From the NCBI GenBank assembly GCA_023428515.1, contig JAEYXI010000005.1, forward strand, positions 1-31,459: a DNA stretch of 31,459 nucleotides, given 5' to 3'. This document shows, piece by piece, positions 1-8,300 of the stretch; the stretch's first letter is position 1; the number at the start of each line of letters is the position of its first letter. The position numbers and the translations under genes were made by a program. The DNA is from Pseudomonadota bacterium. Lineage in GTDB: Bacteria; Pseudomonadota; Alphaproteobacteria; Rhizobiales; Rhizobiaceae. The notes below the pieces were generated by a model. The model did not search any database, was not told where the DNA came from, and was given only the letters and a program-made list of their open reading frames with translations.

Positions 1-1
1 T

Positions 2-250
2 TGCGGCTACGGTCACGGCTATTCGGTGCTGGAGGTGATGGACAGCGTGAAGCGCGTCTATGGCGGCGAGATCGACGTCAGGATCACCGGCCGCCGGCCG
101 GGCGACGCGGTGGCGGTGGTCGCCAACTCCGACCTTGCGCGCAAGGAATTCGGTTGGGTGCCTGAGCTCGACAATCTCGACGGCATCGTGTCGGACGCGC
201 TCTCCTGGGAGCGGATCCTCGCGACCAAGAACTGGCCGAACCGAACCTAG
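2..250 (+). CDS. galE: UDP-glucose 4-epimerase, C-terminal fragment (5' end outside window)
   Basis: Only the last 82 codons are inside the window; the frame is open from base 2 to the TAG at 248-250. GalE interconverts UDP-glucose and UDP-galactose in the cytoplasm to feed exopolysaccharide and LPS synthesis. The fragment begins with CGYGHGYSVLEV, which matches the C-terminal GalE signature (NxGxGxGxSVLEV). Next comes RRPGDAVAVVANSDLARKEF, the conserved segment that contacts the UDP-sugar and contains the RRxGD motif, then GWVPELDNLDGIVSDALSWE, the usual final helix. A GTG at 26 could be mistaken for a start, but the signature upstream of it shows the gene continues to the left. No other extended-SDR epimerase has both motifs so well conserved, although substrate specificity (Glc/Gal or GlcNAc/GalNAc) cannot be told from the tail. 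Confidence 0.9.
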   Translation, partial: CGYGHGYSVLEVMDSVKRVYGGEIDVRITGRRPGDAVAVVANSDLARKEFGWVPELDNLDGIVSDALSWERILATKNWPNRT

Positions 251-280
251 CTCGTAGGGCAGGGCAATCACGCCCGCTCC

Positions 281-323
281 ACCATGCTTCGCATGGTCCT
301 CCTCCCCGCTTCGCAGGGGAGGA
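281..323 (+). terminator. Two tandem stem-loops after galE
   Basis: The first stem-loop is ACCATGC-TTC-GCATGGT (281-297), a perfect 7-bp stem. The second is TCCTCCCCGC-TTC-GC-a-GGGGAGGA (300-323), a 10-bp stem with one bulged A. The two are 2 nt apart, and both close on GC-TTC-GC. They start 31 nt after the galE stop. No T-run follows, so termination would be of the weak alphaproteobacterial type. The shared apex also suggests a dispersed palindromic repeat; copies elsewhere in the genome cannot be seen from here. Confidence 0.5.
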
Positions 324-356
324 ACTGTTGGACCGGCGAAGCCGAAGACGTGGCGA

Positions 357-385
357 TTGCTTTTCGGCCTGCGCTTTCCGACAAT
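357..385 (+). promoter_or_regulatory. Possible promoter of the ureohydrolase operon
   Basis: TTGCTT (357-362), a 17-bp spacer and GACAAT (380-385) resemble a sigma-70 type promoter (4/6 match in each hexamer). The element lies in the 188-bp gap between galE and the ureohydrolase and would give a 5' leader of about 45 nt. Visual match only. Confidence 0.3.
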
Positions 386-437
386 CGGCGGCGGCCGAGC
401 CTGTGAGGCCAGGCTGTCGTGAGGATGGGAAGCGCGA

Positions 438-1406
438 ATGTCGAAAAAAATCAACCAGCCGCCATACAATCAACCATTGGGCGGCAACGAGATGCCGCGC
501 TTCGGTGCGCCGGCGACCTTCATGCGGCTTCCCACCCAGCCGACGGCAGCAGGGCTCGACGCCTGCTTTGTCGGCGTGCCGATGGACATCGGAACCTCGA
601 ACCGGCCCGGTACGCGTTTCGGGCCGCGCCAGATCAGGGCGGAGTCGAGTTTCATCCGGCCCTACAATATGGCGTCGCGCGCAGCACCCTTCGACAGCCT
701 GCAGGTGGCCGATATCGGCGACGTGGCGATCGACACGTTCAACCTGCCGAAATGCATGGACATCATCACCGATGCCTATGACCGCATCCTGGCCGAGGAC
801 TGCATCCCGCTGACGCTGGGCGGCGACCACACCATCGCCTATCCGATCCTGCGCGCGATCGCCAAGAAGCACGGGCCGGTCGGGCTGATCCATGTCGACG
901 CGCATGCCGATATCAACGACCACATGTTCGGCGAGCCGATCGCGCATGGCACGCCGTTCCGCCGCGCGGTGGAGGCCGGCGCACTTGACGCCAAGCGCTG
1001 TATCCAGATCGGCCTGCGCGGCACGGGCTACGCGGCCGACGATTTCGACTGGACACGCAGCCAGGGGTTCCGCGTCGTGCAGGCGGAGGAGTGCTGGCAC
1101 AAGTCGCTGACGCCGCTGATGGAAGAGGTCCGCGGGCAGATGGGAACCGGGCCGGTCTATCTCTCCTACGACATCGACAGCCTGGACCCCGGCTTCGCGC
1201 CGGGCACCGGCACGCCGGAGATCGGCGGGCTGACGACGATCCAGGCGCTGGAGATCATCCGGGGATGCTGGGGGCTCAACCTCGTCGGCGGCGATCTTGT
1301 CGAGGTGTCGCCGCCCTACGACACATCAGGCAACACGGCGCTGACGGCCGCATATCTTCTCTTCGAGATGCTCTGCGTGCTGCCGGGCGTCGAGCGACGG
1401 ACATAG
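438..1406 (+). CDS. speB: Agmatinase-type ureohydrolase (agmatinase / guanidino-acid amidinohydrolase)
   Basis: 322-residue cytoplasmic enzyme of the arginase/agmatinase superfamily, which hydrolyses a guanidino group to urea and a primary amine using two Mn2+ ions. All six metal ligands are present: H131 (GGDHT), D154, H156 and D158 (DAHAD), and D245 and D247 (SYDIDSLDP). The GTGTPEIGG loop after the last ligands and the N-terminal GTRFGPRQIR segment, which shapes the active-site entrance, are also typical. The start ATG has a GGGAAG-like ribosome site upstream. It is the first gene of an operon with a D-amino acid dehydrogenase (32-nt gap) and an ornithine-racemase-like fusion. Agmatine, 4-guanidinobutyrate, 3-guanidinopropionate and arginine-like substrates are all possible for this subfamily. 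The neighbours handle amino acids, which makes a guanidino amino acid as plausible as agmatine. The family call is firm; the substrate is inferred. Confidence 0.88.
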   Translation: MSKKINQPPYNQPLGGNEMPRFGAPATFMRLPTQPTAAGLDACFVGVPMDIGTSNRPGTRFGPRQIRAESSFIRPYNMASRAAPFDSLQVADIGDVAIDTFNLPKCMDIITDAYDRILAEDCIPLTLGGDHTIAYPILRAIAKKHGPVGLIHVDAHADINDHMFGEPIAHGTPFRRAVEAGALDAKRCIQIGLRGTGYAADDFDWTRSQGFRVVQAEECWHKSLTPLMEEVRGQMGTGPVYLSYDIDSLDPGFAPGTGTPEIGGLTTIQALEIIRGCWGLNLVGGDLVEVSPPYDTSGNTALTAAYLLFEMLCVLPGVERRT

Positions 1407-1438
1407 GCCAAAGACAGCATCATGCGGGGAGGGGCGGC

Positions 1439-2689
1439 GTGAGGATTGTGGTGCTTGGCGCGGGCGTGGTCGGCACGGCGGCGGCCTGGTGGCTGGCGCG
1501 CGACGGACACGAGGTGACGGTGCTGGAGCGCCATGCGGGGGCGGCACAGGGCACCAGCTATTCCAATGCGGGACTGGTGTCGCCGGGCGATGCAACGGCC
1601 TGGGCCTCGCCGGATGCGCTGCGCACTTTCTTCAAAGGGCTCTACCGGCGCGATCTCGGCATCCGCGTGCGGCTCCAGGCCGATCTCTATTTCTATCGCT
1701 GGACCTGGCGGTTCCTGCGTGAATGCACGACGGCGAAGATGCGCGCCAACACGCTGGTCAAATTGAGGCTGGCGCTACACTCCCGCGCGTGCATCAACCG
1801 CATCGAGGACGAAATCGGCATCGAATACGATCAAAGGAAGAGAGGAATCGTCTATTTCTTCCGGACGCAGCATAGCCTCGACACCGGCGCCGATAACTAC
1901 CGCTTCCTCGGCGAGAACGGTTTCCCGATCGAGATCGTCGACCGCAAGCGGCTGGTCGAGGTCGAGCCCGGCCTGGCGGGCGCGGCGGACAAGATCGCCG
2001 GCGGCGTCTATTCGCCGATCGACCAGACCGGCGATTCCCGCATGTTCGCGACGCGGCTCGCTGCCCATGCGGCGGAAAAGCTTGGCGTGAGCTTCCGGTT
2101 CGGTACCGATGTCCAAGGACTGGAGGTCGAGGGCGATCGGGTGAGCGCGGTCCGCACAGCGGCCGGTCCGGTGACCGCCGATGCCTTCGTTCTGTCGCTC
2201 GGGCCGGAGAGCGGCGTGTTCGCCCGCCGCCATGGCATCGACCTGCCGGTCTATCCGGTGAAGGGCTATACGGTGACGATGCCGCTAACCGATCCGTCGA
2301 AGGGGCCGACCATGGGCGGGGCGGACGAGGACAGCCTGATCGGCTATTCCAGGCTGGGCGAGCGACTGAGGATGTCGTCGACCGCGGAATTCGCCGGCTT
2401 CGACCGCAGCCACAAGCCGAGCGACTTCACCACCATCTTCCGCACGGCGCGCGATCACTTTCCCGGCGCTGCCGACGAGAAGCGGGCGGAGGTCTGGGCT
2501 GGGCTGCGGCCGATGATGCCGAACTCAGTGCCGGTCATAGGGCCGGCGCGCTACGGGAACCTCTATCTCGACACCGGCCACGGCCATGTCGGTTGGACGA
2601 TGGCGGCGGGATCCGGCCAGTTCCTCGCCGACCTTGTCGCCGGCCGCAGGCCGGAGATCGATCCGCAGGGGTTGCTTTACAGGGGCTAG
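1439..2689 (+). CDS. dadA: DadA-type FAD-dependent D-amino acid dehydrogenase
   Basis: 416-residue flavoprotein of the DadA branch of the DAO family, which oxidises D-amino acids to 2-oxo acids and ammonia and passes electrons to the quinone pool at the inner membrane. The N-terminal dinucleotide fold reads VVLGAGVVGTAAAWWLA (residues 4-20), followed by EVTVLER, whose acidic end binds the ribose. GTSYSNAGLVSPG (about 37-49), PVYPVKGYTVTMP (about 272-284), WAGLRPMMPNSVPVIG and NLYLDTGHGHVGWTMA (C-terminal) are all DadA hallmarks. I chose the GTG at 1439 because GGGGAGGGG lies just upstream and the GxGxxG fold begins at residue 4; the frame is open much further upstream but overlaps the ureohydrolase. 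The stop is 2 nt before the racemase fusion, so the two are almost certainly cotranscribed. Broad D-amino acid use is typical; a D-ornithine-like substrate is inferred from the neighbour. Confidence 0.85.
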   Translation: MRIVVLGAGVVGTAAAWWLARDGHEVTVLERHAGAAQGTSYSNAGLVSPGDATAWASPDALRTFFKGLYRRDLGIRVRLQADLYFYRWTWRFLRECTTAKMRANTLVKLRLALHSRACINRIEDEIGIEYDQRKRGIVYFFRTQHSLDTGADNYRFLGENGFPIEIVDRKRLVEVEPGLAGAADKIAGGVYSPIDQTGDSRMFATRLAAHAAEKLGVSFRFGTDVQGLEVEGDRVSAVRTAAGPVTADAFVLSLGPESGVFARRHGIDLPVYPVKGYTVTMPLTDPSKGPTMGGADEDSLIGYSRLGERLRMSSTAEFAGFDRSHKPSDFTTIFRTARDHFPGAADEKRAEVWAGLRPMMPNSVPVIGPARYGNLYLDTGHGHVGWTMAAGSGQFLADLVAGRRPEIDPQGLLYRG

Positions 2690-2691
2690 CG

Positions 2692-4530
2692 ATGTCCGGA
2701 CCGGAAGTCGCCATCGATCTCGGCCGCATCGAGCGCAACGCTCGTACGGTGGTCGGACGCTGCGCGGAGGCCGGCATCAAGGTGTTTGGCGTCACCAAGG
2801 GCATGTGCGGCATGCCGCAGGTGGCGCGCGCCATGCTGCGCGGCGGCGTCGCGGGGCTGGCGGAATCGCGCTTCGAGAACATCCGCCGCCTGCGCGACAG
2901 CGGCATCGCCGCGCCGATCATGCTGCTGCGCAGCCCGCCGATCGCGCGCGTCGAGGAAGTGGTGCGTTCGGTCGACATCAGCCTGGAGTCGGAACTCGCC
3001 ATCATCCGCGAGATATCGCGGATAGCCGAGCGGATGGGCCGCGTGCACGATATCATGCTGATGGTCGACCTTGGCGATCTGCGCGAGGGCATCTGGCCGA
3101 ACGAGCTTCTGCCGACCGTCGAGCAGGTACTCGAGCTGAAAGGCGTGCGGATCGCCGGCATAGGCACCAATCTCGGCTGCTTCGGCGCCATCATGCCGAC
3201 GGAGGAGAATCTCGGCCAGCTCGTCGCGCATGCCTACAAGATCGAAAGGCTGGCCGGCATCAGCCTGGACTATGTCTCGGGCGGCGCCTCGTCGTCGCTG
3301 CAGCTCCTGCTCGACGGCACGCTGCCGCCGGGCATCAACAATTTGCGCGTGGGCGAAGCGATCCTGCAGGGCGGCATCGAGACATTTCGCGAGAAACCCT
3401 GGGATGCCCTGGAGTTCGACGCCTGCCGGCTGACGGCCGACGTGATCGAGGTCAAGAAGAAGCCGTCGCGGCCGATCGGCAAATCCGGCTACGACGCCTT
3501 CGGCAACCAGCCTTACTTTCCCGACGAGGGTGACCGGCTGCGCGCCATCGCCAATATCGGGCGCGAGGACGTCATGGTCGAGAGCTTGACCCCGATCGAC
3601 AATGGCGTGCGCGTGCTCGGCGCATCGAGCGATCATCTGCTGCTCGACGTGACCGATGCGGACCCGCCAGTCGCGGTCGGCGGACGCGTTTCCTTCCGCA
3701 TGGGCTATGGTGCGATGCTCCTCGCGATGACATCGGAATATGTCGAGAAGGTCCCTATGCACGACATCGAGATCGTTCCGCGCCGCAAGATGGTGCAGAT
3801 CGTCGCCGATCGCCAGGCAGCCGCAGTCGTGGCGAAGCTGGGCGCGGGCGCGCGGCTGGAGGCGATGGAGTACGACGTCGTCGAACCTAGTGATGCCGAA
3901 CGCCTGCCTGCGGGACTGATGCGGCTCTCGGCCGGCGCGGACAGGCGCGTCGCGCTTCCAGCGCTTGCCGCGACGGTGAAGGAAACGCATTCGCTGGGCC
4001 TGATCCGCTTCGATTCCAAGGCATTGCTGGGCGCCGAACGTGATGCGGGCGGCACGGTTGCGGAGAATTCCGTGCTGTCTTGGGCGCTCGGGCTGATCGA
4101 GGGCGAGGCCGGGGAGTCCGGCCCGCTGCAGCCGCAACTCTCGCCGGAGAATGTCGTGCTGGTCGGCCTGCGCGAGGCAAGCCCGGCTGAAGCCGCCGTG
4201 CTCAAGCAGTCGCGCATCACCGTCTTCACCATGGCGGACATCGACGCGATGGGTATGCGCCATGTGATGCGCGAGGCGGTCAGGATCGCCACCACGGGCA
4301 CGGCCGGCTTCCATGTCGACTATTCGCCCACGGCGACCGAGATCCCCGGCTGGCCGGACGGTTCCGGCGGCATGACCGTGCGCGAGACGCATCAGGCGAT
4401 GGAGCTGATCTCGCTCGCCGGCGGCATGATTTCGATGGATGTATCTGGACTGACGGCTACGCTCGACGAGCGTGTCGCCGCCGAGACGATGAGCTTTGTC
4501 ATGTCCGCCTTCGGCAAGCGGATACTCTAG
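2692..4530 (+). CDS. Fusion: ornithine/alanine-racemase-type PLP domain + degenerate arginase-fold domain
   Basis: 612 residues in one uninterrupted frame. Residues 1-356 form a fold-III PLP racemase of the ornithine racemase type: the likely Schiff-base lysine is K36 (GVTKGMCG), and VDLGDLREGIW, GIGTNLGCFGAIMPTEENLG, GGASSSLQLL, PPGINNLRVGEAIL, GYDAFGNQP and LGASSDHLLLDVTD follow in the usual order. Residues about 360-612 align by eye with arginase: RLEAMEYDVVEPSD, LGLIRFDSKALLG, VVLVGLREASPAEAAVLKQ, FTMADIDAMGM, GFHVDYSPT, GGMTVRETHQAMELISLAGG and MDVSGLTATL. The metal centre is broken. DxHxD is now D441-S-K443-A-L445, the first Asp of DxD is H541 (only D543 remains), the GGDH histidine is missing, and the EVNP glutamate is S585. 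Ureohydrolase activity of this half is therefore unlikely; a structural or regulatory role is inferred. An AGGGG ribosome site precedes the ATG, 2 nt after the dehydrogenase stop. The racemase substrate (ornithine, arginine or other) is not proven. Confidence 0.85.
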   Translation: MSGPEVAIDLGRIERNARTVVGRCAEAGIKVFGVTKGMCGMPQVARAMLRGGVAGLAESRFENIRRLRDSGIAAPIMLLRSPPIARVEEVVRSVDISLESELAIIREISRIAERMGRVHDIMLMVDLGDLREGIWPNELLPTVEQVLELKGVRIAGIGTNLGCFGAIMPTEENLGQLVAHAYKIERLAGISLDYVSGGASSSLQLLLDGTLPPGINNLRVGEAILQGGIETFREKPWDALEFDACRLTADVIEVKKKPSRPIGKSGYDAFGNQPYFPDEGDRLRAIANIGREDVMVESLTPIDNGVRVLGASSDHLLLDVTDADPPVAVGGRVSFRMGYGAMLLAMTSEYVEKVPMHDIEIVPRRKMVQIVADRQAAAVVAKLGAGARLEAMEYDVVEPSDAERLPAGLMRLSAGADRRVALPALAATVKETHSLGLIRFDSKALLGAERDAGGTVAENSVLSWALGLIEGEAGESGPLQPQLSPENVVLVGLREASPAEAAVLKQSRITVFTMADIDAMGMRHVMREAVRIATTGTAGFHVDYSPTATEIPGWPDGSGGMTVRETHQAMELISLAGGMISMDVSGLTATLDERVAAETMSFVMSAFGKRIL

Positions 4531-4553
4531 CTCTCGACACCAACCGGTCGGGG

Positions 4554-4988
4554 CTATTGTTTGAGGACGGTCGCTTGTGTTCCGGCCTCGATCTGGTCGA
4601 TGACGAGAAGCTTGACCGGATCAGCGCCGATGTTGGAGCCCCGGTGCCATTGGTCGATCATTTCGACGATGAAATCGCCTGTCTTGTAGACATCGCTCTT
4701 GCCGGTATCGGCGTTGGTGACCTCCAGCGTGCCGGAGAGCACGTAGCCGTAACGGGCGAAAGGATGCTTGTGGACAGGCAGCGTCGCACCCGGCGCGATG
4801 TCGTAGATCGAGGCGGACACCTCGACATTCTTCTGCGGCAGGATAAGCGGCTGGCCTGTGGAGGTGGCGGTGGCGGATTTGATCGGCGTCACCACCACCG
4901 GCGCCGCCGCACCGCTATCAAGCGCATGGGCCGCGCCGAATGAAGCGCAGGCTGTCAGGAAAATCGCAGCTGTCAGGATATTTCGCAT
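4554..4988 (-). CDS. Exported single-domain cupin protein
   Basis: 144 residues with a Sec signal peptide (positively charged start, hydrophobic stretch to about residue 17, AHA-like cleavage near residue 22), so the mature protein is periplasmic. The rest is one cupin_2 barrel: motif 1 is PVHKHPFARYGYVLSGTLEV (H73, H75) and motif 2 is GDFIVEMIDQWHRGSN (H115). The glutamate expected a few residues after the HxH pair is replaced: HPFARY occupies the place of the usual HPxEE. The metal site, if any, would have only histidine ligands. Such proteins are annotated as cupin-domain proteins of unknown role; no catalytic function can be assigned. The gene converges on the racemase fusion (23-nt gap) and stands alone. 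Its promoter must lie in the structured region to its right. Confidence 0.8.
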   Translation of the reverse strand: MRNILTAAIFLTACASFGAAHALDSGAAAPVVVTPIKSATATSTGQPLILPQKNVEVSASIYDIAPGATLPVHKHPFARYGYVLSGTLEVTNADTGKSDVYKTGDFIVEMIDQWHRGSNIGADPVKLLVIDQIEAGTQATVLKQ

Positions 4989-5350
4989 CGTCCCCCTCCG
5001 TCAGATACGGCGGAGCTTAGCAGAAGTCGGGAACGCGAAAACCGGGGAAGTCACGAACGGCAGGACTTTCCCATCGGGGTATGCGGGAGCTTCTTGGGAA
5101 AGAAGCCCCGCGAGGGCCGGCGCCTAGCTGGGGGCTTGGGAGTGGGCGGCGCCGGCCGTGCGGAGGGTGGTCCGCCGCGAAGACACAGCACCACACCGCG
5201 AGCCCCGGCGCTATTACGTTATCGCACCATATGGTTAAATCGGAGTGTCGTAGCCGATTCTAATTTAAGTATTCTAGCATACAACTGTCGATTGTATAAA
5301 CAAGTAAAGGCATCCCGGCTTTATTGAGAAATACTACCTAGGGTGAAATC
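4989..5350. other. 362-bp gene-free stretch with GC-rich hairpins and an AT-rich island
   Basis: No convincing coding region is present; the small open frames lack ribosome sites and family features. Bases 5083-5175 contain three consecutive stem-loops (listed separately). Bases about 5220-5340 are strikingly AT-rich compared with the rest of the window and include the inverted repeat ATACAA-ctgtcga-TTGTAT (5279-5297). On the minus strand this island holds promoter-like pairs pointing at the cupin gene: TCGACA, 17 bp, TTAAAT, and overlapping it TTGTAT, 16 bp, TAGAAT. If one is used, the cupin transcript has a structured leader of roughly 250 nt. The stretch must also hold the 3' end of the RND operon transcript. 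Confidence 0.6.
5083..5175. other. Cluster of three stem-loops, possible structured RNA
   Basis: Hairpin 1 is GCGGG-a-GCTTCTT-ggga-AAGAAGC-CCCGC (5083-5111), 12 bp with a single bulge. Hairpin 2 is GGCCGGCGCC with its exact reverse complement GGCGCCGGCC (5115-5124 and 5148-5157), with a 23-nt loop. Hairpin 3 is GCGGA-gggtgg-TCCGC (5160-5175). They are spaced 2-3 nt apart. No T-run follows on either strand. They may be part of the cupin mRNA leader (minus strand), the 3' end of the RND transcript, or an independent small RNA. Confidence 0.5.
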
Positions 5351-8300
5351 TCAGCCCGGGTGGCTTTCAACCACCGGTTCACCTGGCTTTACCCTGACCG
5401 GGAACAGCCTCCGGAGCACGACATAGAAGACGGGCGTCAGGAAAAGGCCGACGACGGTCACGCCGAGCATGCCGGAGAAGACAGCGGTGCCGAGCGACCG
5501 GCGCATCTCCGCGCCCGGTCCCGTGGCGATGACCAGCGGAACGACGCCCAGGATGAAGGCGAAAGCCGTCATCAGGATGGGACGCAACCTCAGCCGGCAG
5601 GCTTCGGCCACCGCTTCGACCAGCGCCTCGCCGCGTTCCTGCGCCTGTCTCGCGAACTCGACGATCAGGATGGCGTTCTTCGCCGCGAGGCCGATCAGCA
5701 CGACGAGGCCGATCTGCACGAGAACGTTGTTGTCCAGGCCGCGGAACGAGACGCCGAGCAGAGCCGCCAGCACGCCGAGCGGCACCACCAGAATGATGGC
5801 GAACGGCATGATCCAGCTCTCATATTGCGCCGCGAGCGCCAGGAAGACGAAGAGCACGGACAGGCCGAAGATGAAGATCGCCGTGTTGCCGGTCTGCTTT
5901 TCCTGAAGAGCGAGTTCGGTCCATTCATAGGACGTGCCCGGCGGCAGCGTCTCGGCCGCGATCTTCTCCATGGCGGCCAGCGCGTCGCCGCTGGCGACAC
6001 CGGGCGCGGCGTTGCCCTGGACCGGCACCGACACGTACATGTTGTAGCGCTGCACCAGCGTCGGACCGGCGACGTCGCGGATCTCGACCAGCGTTCCGAG
6101 CGGCACGAGTGCGCCGCTCGCCGAACGCACCTTGAGCTTCAATATGTCCTCGCGGTCGAGGCGGAACTGTTGGTCGGCCTGCGCCTGCACCTGGTAGATG
6201 CGGCCGAAGGCGTTGAAGTCGTTGACGTAGGCGGTGCCGAGGTTGATCGACAGCGTCTCGAAGATCTGCGGAATCTCGACGTTCAGTATGCGCGCCTTGT
6301 CGCGGTCGATCTGCAGGAAGAACTGCGGGCTCGACGCGGAGAAGGTGGTGAAGACGCCGAGCAGGCCCGGCGTCTGGTTGGCCTTGCCGGCGATCTCGTA
6401 GGCGAGCGCCAGGATCGGCCGCATATCGGCGCTGTTGCGCTCCTGAAGCTGCATCTTGAAGCCGCCGGAATTGCCGATGCCGGGCACGGGCGGCGGCGGC
6501 ACCGCGATGATGAACGCTTCCTGGATGGCCTGCATGGAGCCGAACAGGGTGCCGATGATCTGGTCGGCGGAGTGGCCTTCGGCAAGCCGTTCCTCGAACG
6601 AGTCGAAAGCCGCGAAGATCACGCCTGCATTGCTGGCGTTGGTGAAAGTGGCGCCGGAGAAGCCGGCGAAGGAGACCGCATCCCTGACGCCGGGCGTGTT
6701 GCGGATGATCTCGGACGCCTGCTGGACGACCTTGTCGGTTCTCGACAACGACGCGCCGTCAGGCAATTGCACGACGACAATGGCGTAGCCCTGGTCCATC
6801 GTGGGGATGAAGCCGGTGGGCACGGTCTGGATCATGTGCACGGTCGCGTAGATCAGCGCGCAGAAGACGGCGAGCATGATGAGCAGCGCAGTCCATGTGC
6901 CGACGAGGATGCGGATGAGCTGCGCATACCAGCCGGATACCTTGTCGAAGCCGTTGTTGAAGCCGTCGGCGAGCGCGCCAGCGATCCGCGTCGGCCAGAA
7001 GCGCGACGGCTCGTGATGCGCCACGTGCGGCTTGAACAGCAATGCTGCCAGCGCCGGCGAGAGCGTCAGCGAATTCAGCGCCGAGATGGCGGTCGAGACG
7101 GCGATGGTGATGGCGAATTGCAGGTAGAACTGGCCGGTGATGCCCGGAATGAAGGCGGGCGGCACGAAGACGGCGATCAGCACCAGCGAGATCGCGATGA
7201 TCGCGGTGCCCACCTCGTCCATGGTCCGGTGCGCGGCGGCCGCCGGACTGTAGCCGAGCCGGATGTTGCGCTCGCCATTCTCGACAACGACGATCGCGTC
7301 GTCGACCACAATACCAATCGCCAGCACAAGGCCGAAGAGGGTGAGCATGTTGAGCGAGAAGCCGAGCGCGAAAAGCACTGCGAGCGTGCCGATCAGCGAG
7401 ACGGGGATCGCCACGATCGGCACGATCGCCATGCGCCAGGATTGCAGGAAGATGATGATGACGATGACGACCAGCGCGATCGCCTCGAGGATGGTCTTGT
7501 AGACCTCGTTGATCGACTCGGCGATGAATTCGGTCGGATTGTAGACGATCTCGTAAGACAGGCCCGGGGGGAAATCCTTCGACAGTTCGGCGATGGTCCT
7601 CTGGATCTCCTCGGCCGAGGCAAGCGCATTGGTGCCCGGCCGTTGGAAGATGCCGAGCGCGACGGCCTGCTTGCCGTTGAGGTAGGAGTTGGTGACGTAG
7701 TCCTTGGCGCCGAGCTCGATGCGGGCGACGTCCTGCAGCGTTATCAGGCGGCCGTCTTCGGTCGACTTGACGATGACATAGCGGAAGTCGCGGGCGTCGT
7801 CGAAGCGGCCTTGGGTGGTGACCGTATATTGGAAGGCGTTCCCGGCATCGTTGGGCGGCGCGCCGATCGAACCGCCCGACACCTGCACGTTCTGCTCGCG
7901 CAGCGCCTGCACGATGTCGCCTGACGTCATGCCGAGAGCGGAAAGCTTTTCCGGATCGAGCCAGATACGCAGGGAATATTCGCGCTCGCCGAAGATGAGC
8001 AGGTTGCCGACGCCGTCAAGCCGCAGGAGCACGTCGCGGACGCGTGAGCGGGCGTAGTTGGAGACATAGAGCTGGTCATATGTGTCGTCGGGCGACAGCA
8101 TATGAATGACCATCATCAGGTCCGGCGAGCTCTTGTTGGTGGTGATGCCTTGCCGGCGCACTTCCTCCGGCAGGCGAGGCTCGGCGGTCGCGACCCGGTT
8201 CTGCACCAGCACCTGCGCCTGGTCGAGGTCGGTGCCGAGCTCGAAGGTGATGGTCAGCTGCATGGAGCCGTCGCCCGATGAATAGGACGACATGTAGAGC

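Noticed and set aside
1091..1438. Upstream extension of the D-amino acid dehydrogenase
   Set aside because: It lies inside the ureohydrolase gene in another frame. The GxGxxG fold starts at residue 4 from the GTG at 1439, which has a strong ribosome site.
2686..4392. 568-codon open frame antisense to the racemase fusion
   Set aside because: His/Arg/Ala-rich shadow typical of GC-rich DNA; the sense strand has conserved motifs along its whole length.
5081..5263. Small open frames in the 362-bp gap
   Set aside because: No ribosome site, no domain or signal features; the bases are better explained by RNA hairpins and an AT-rich promoter region.
5360..7924. 854-codon open frame antisense to the RND pump
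   Set aside because: It is the codon-position mirror of a GC-rich gene: rich in Asp/Arg/His/Gln with no family motif, while the opposite strand has complete RND motifs.
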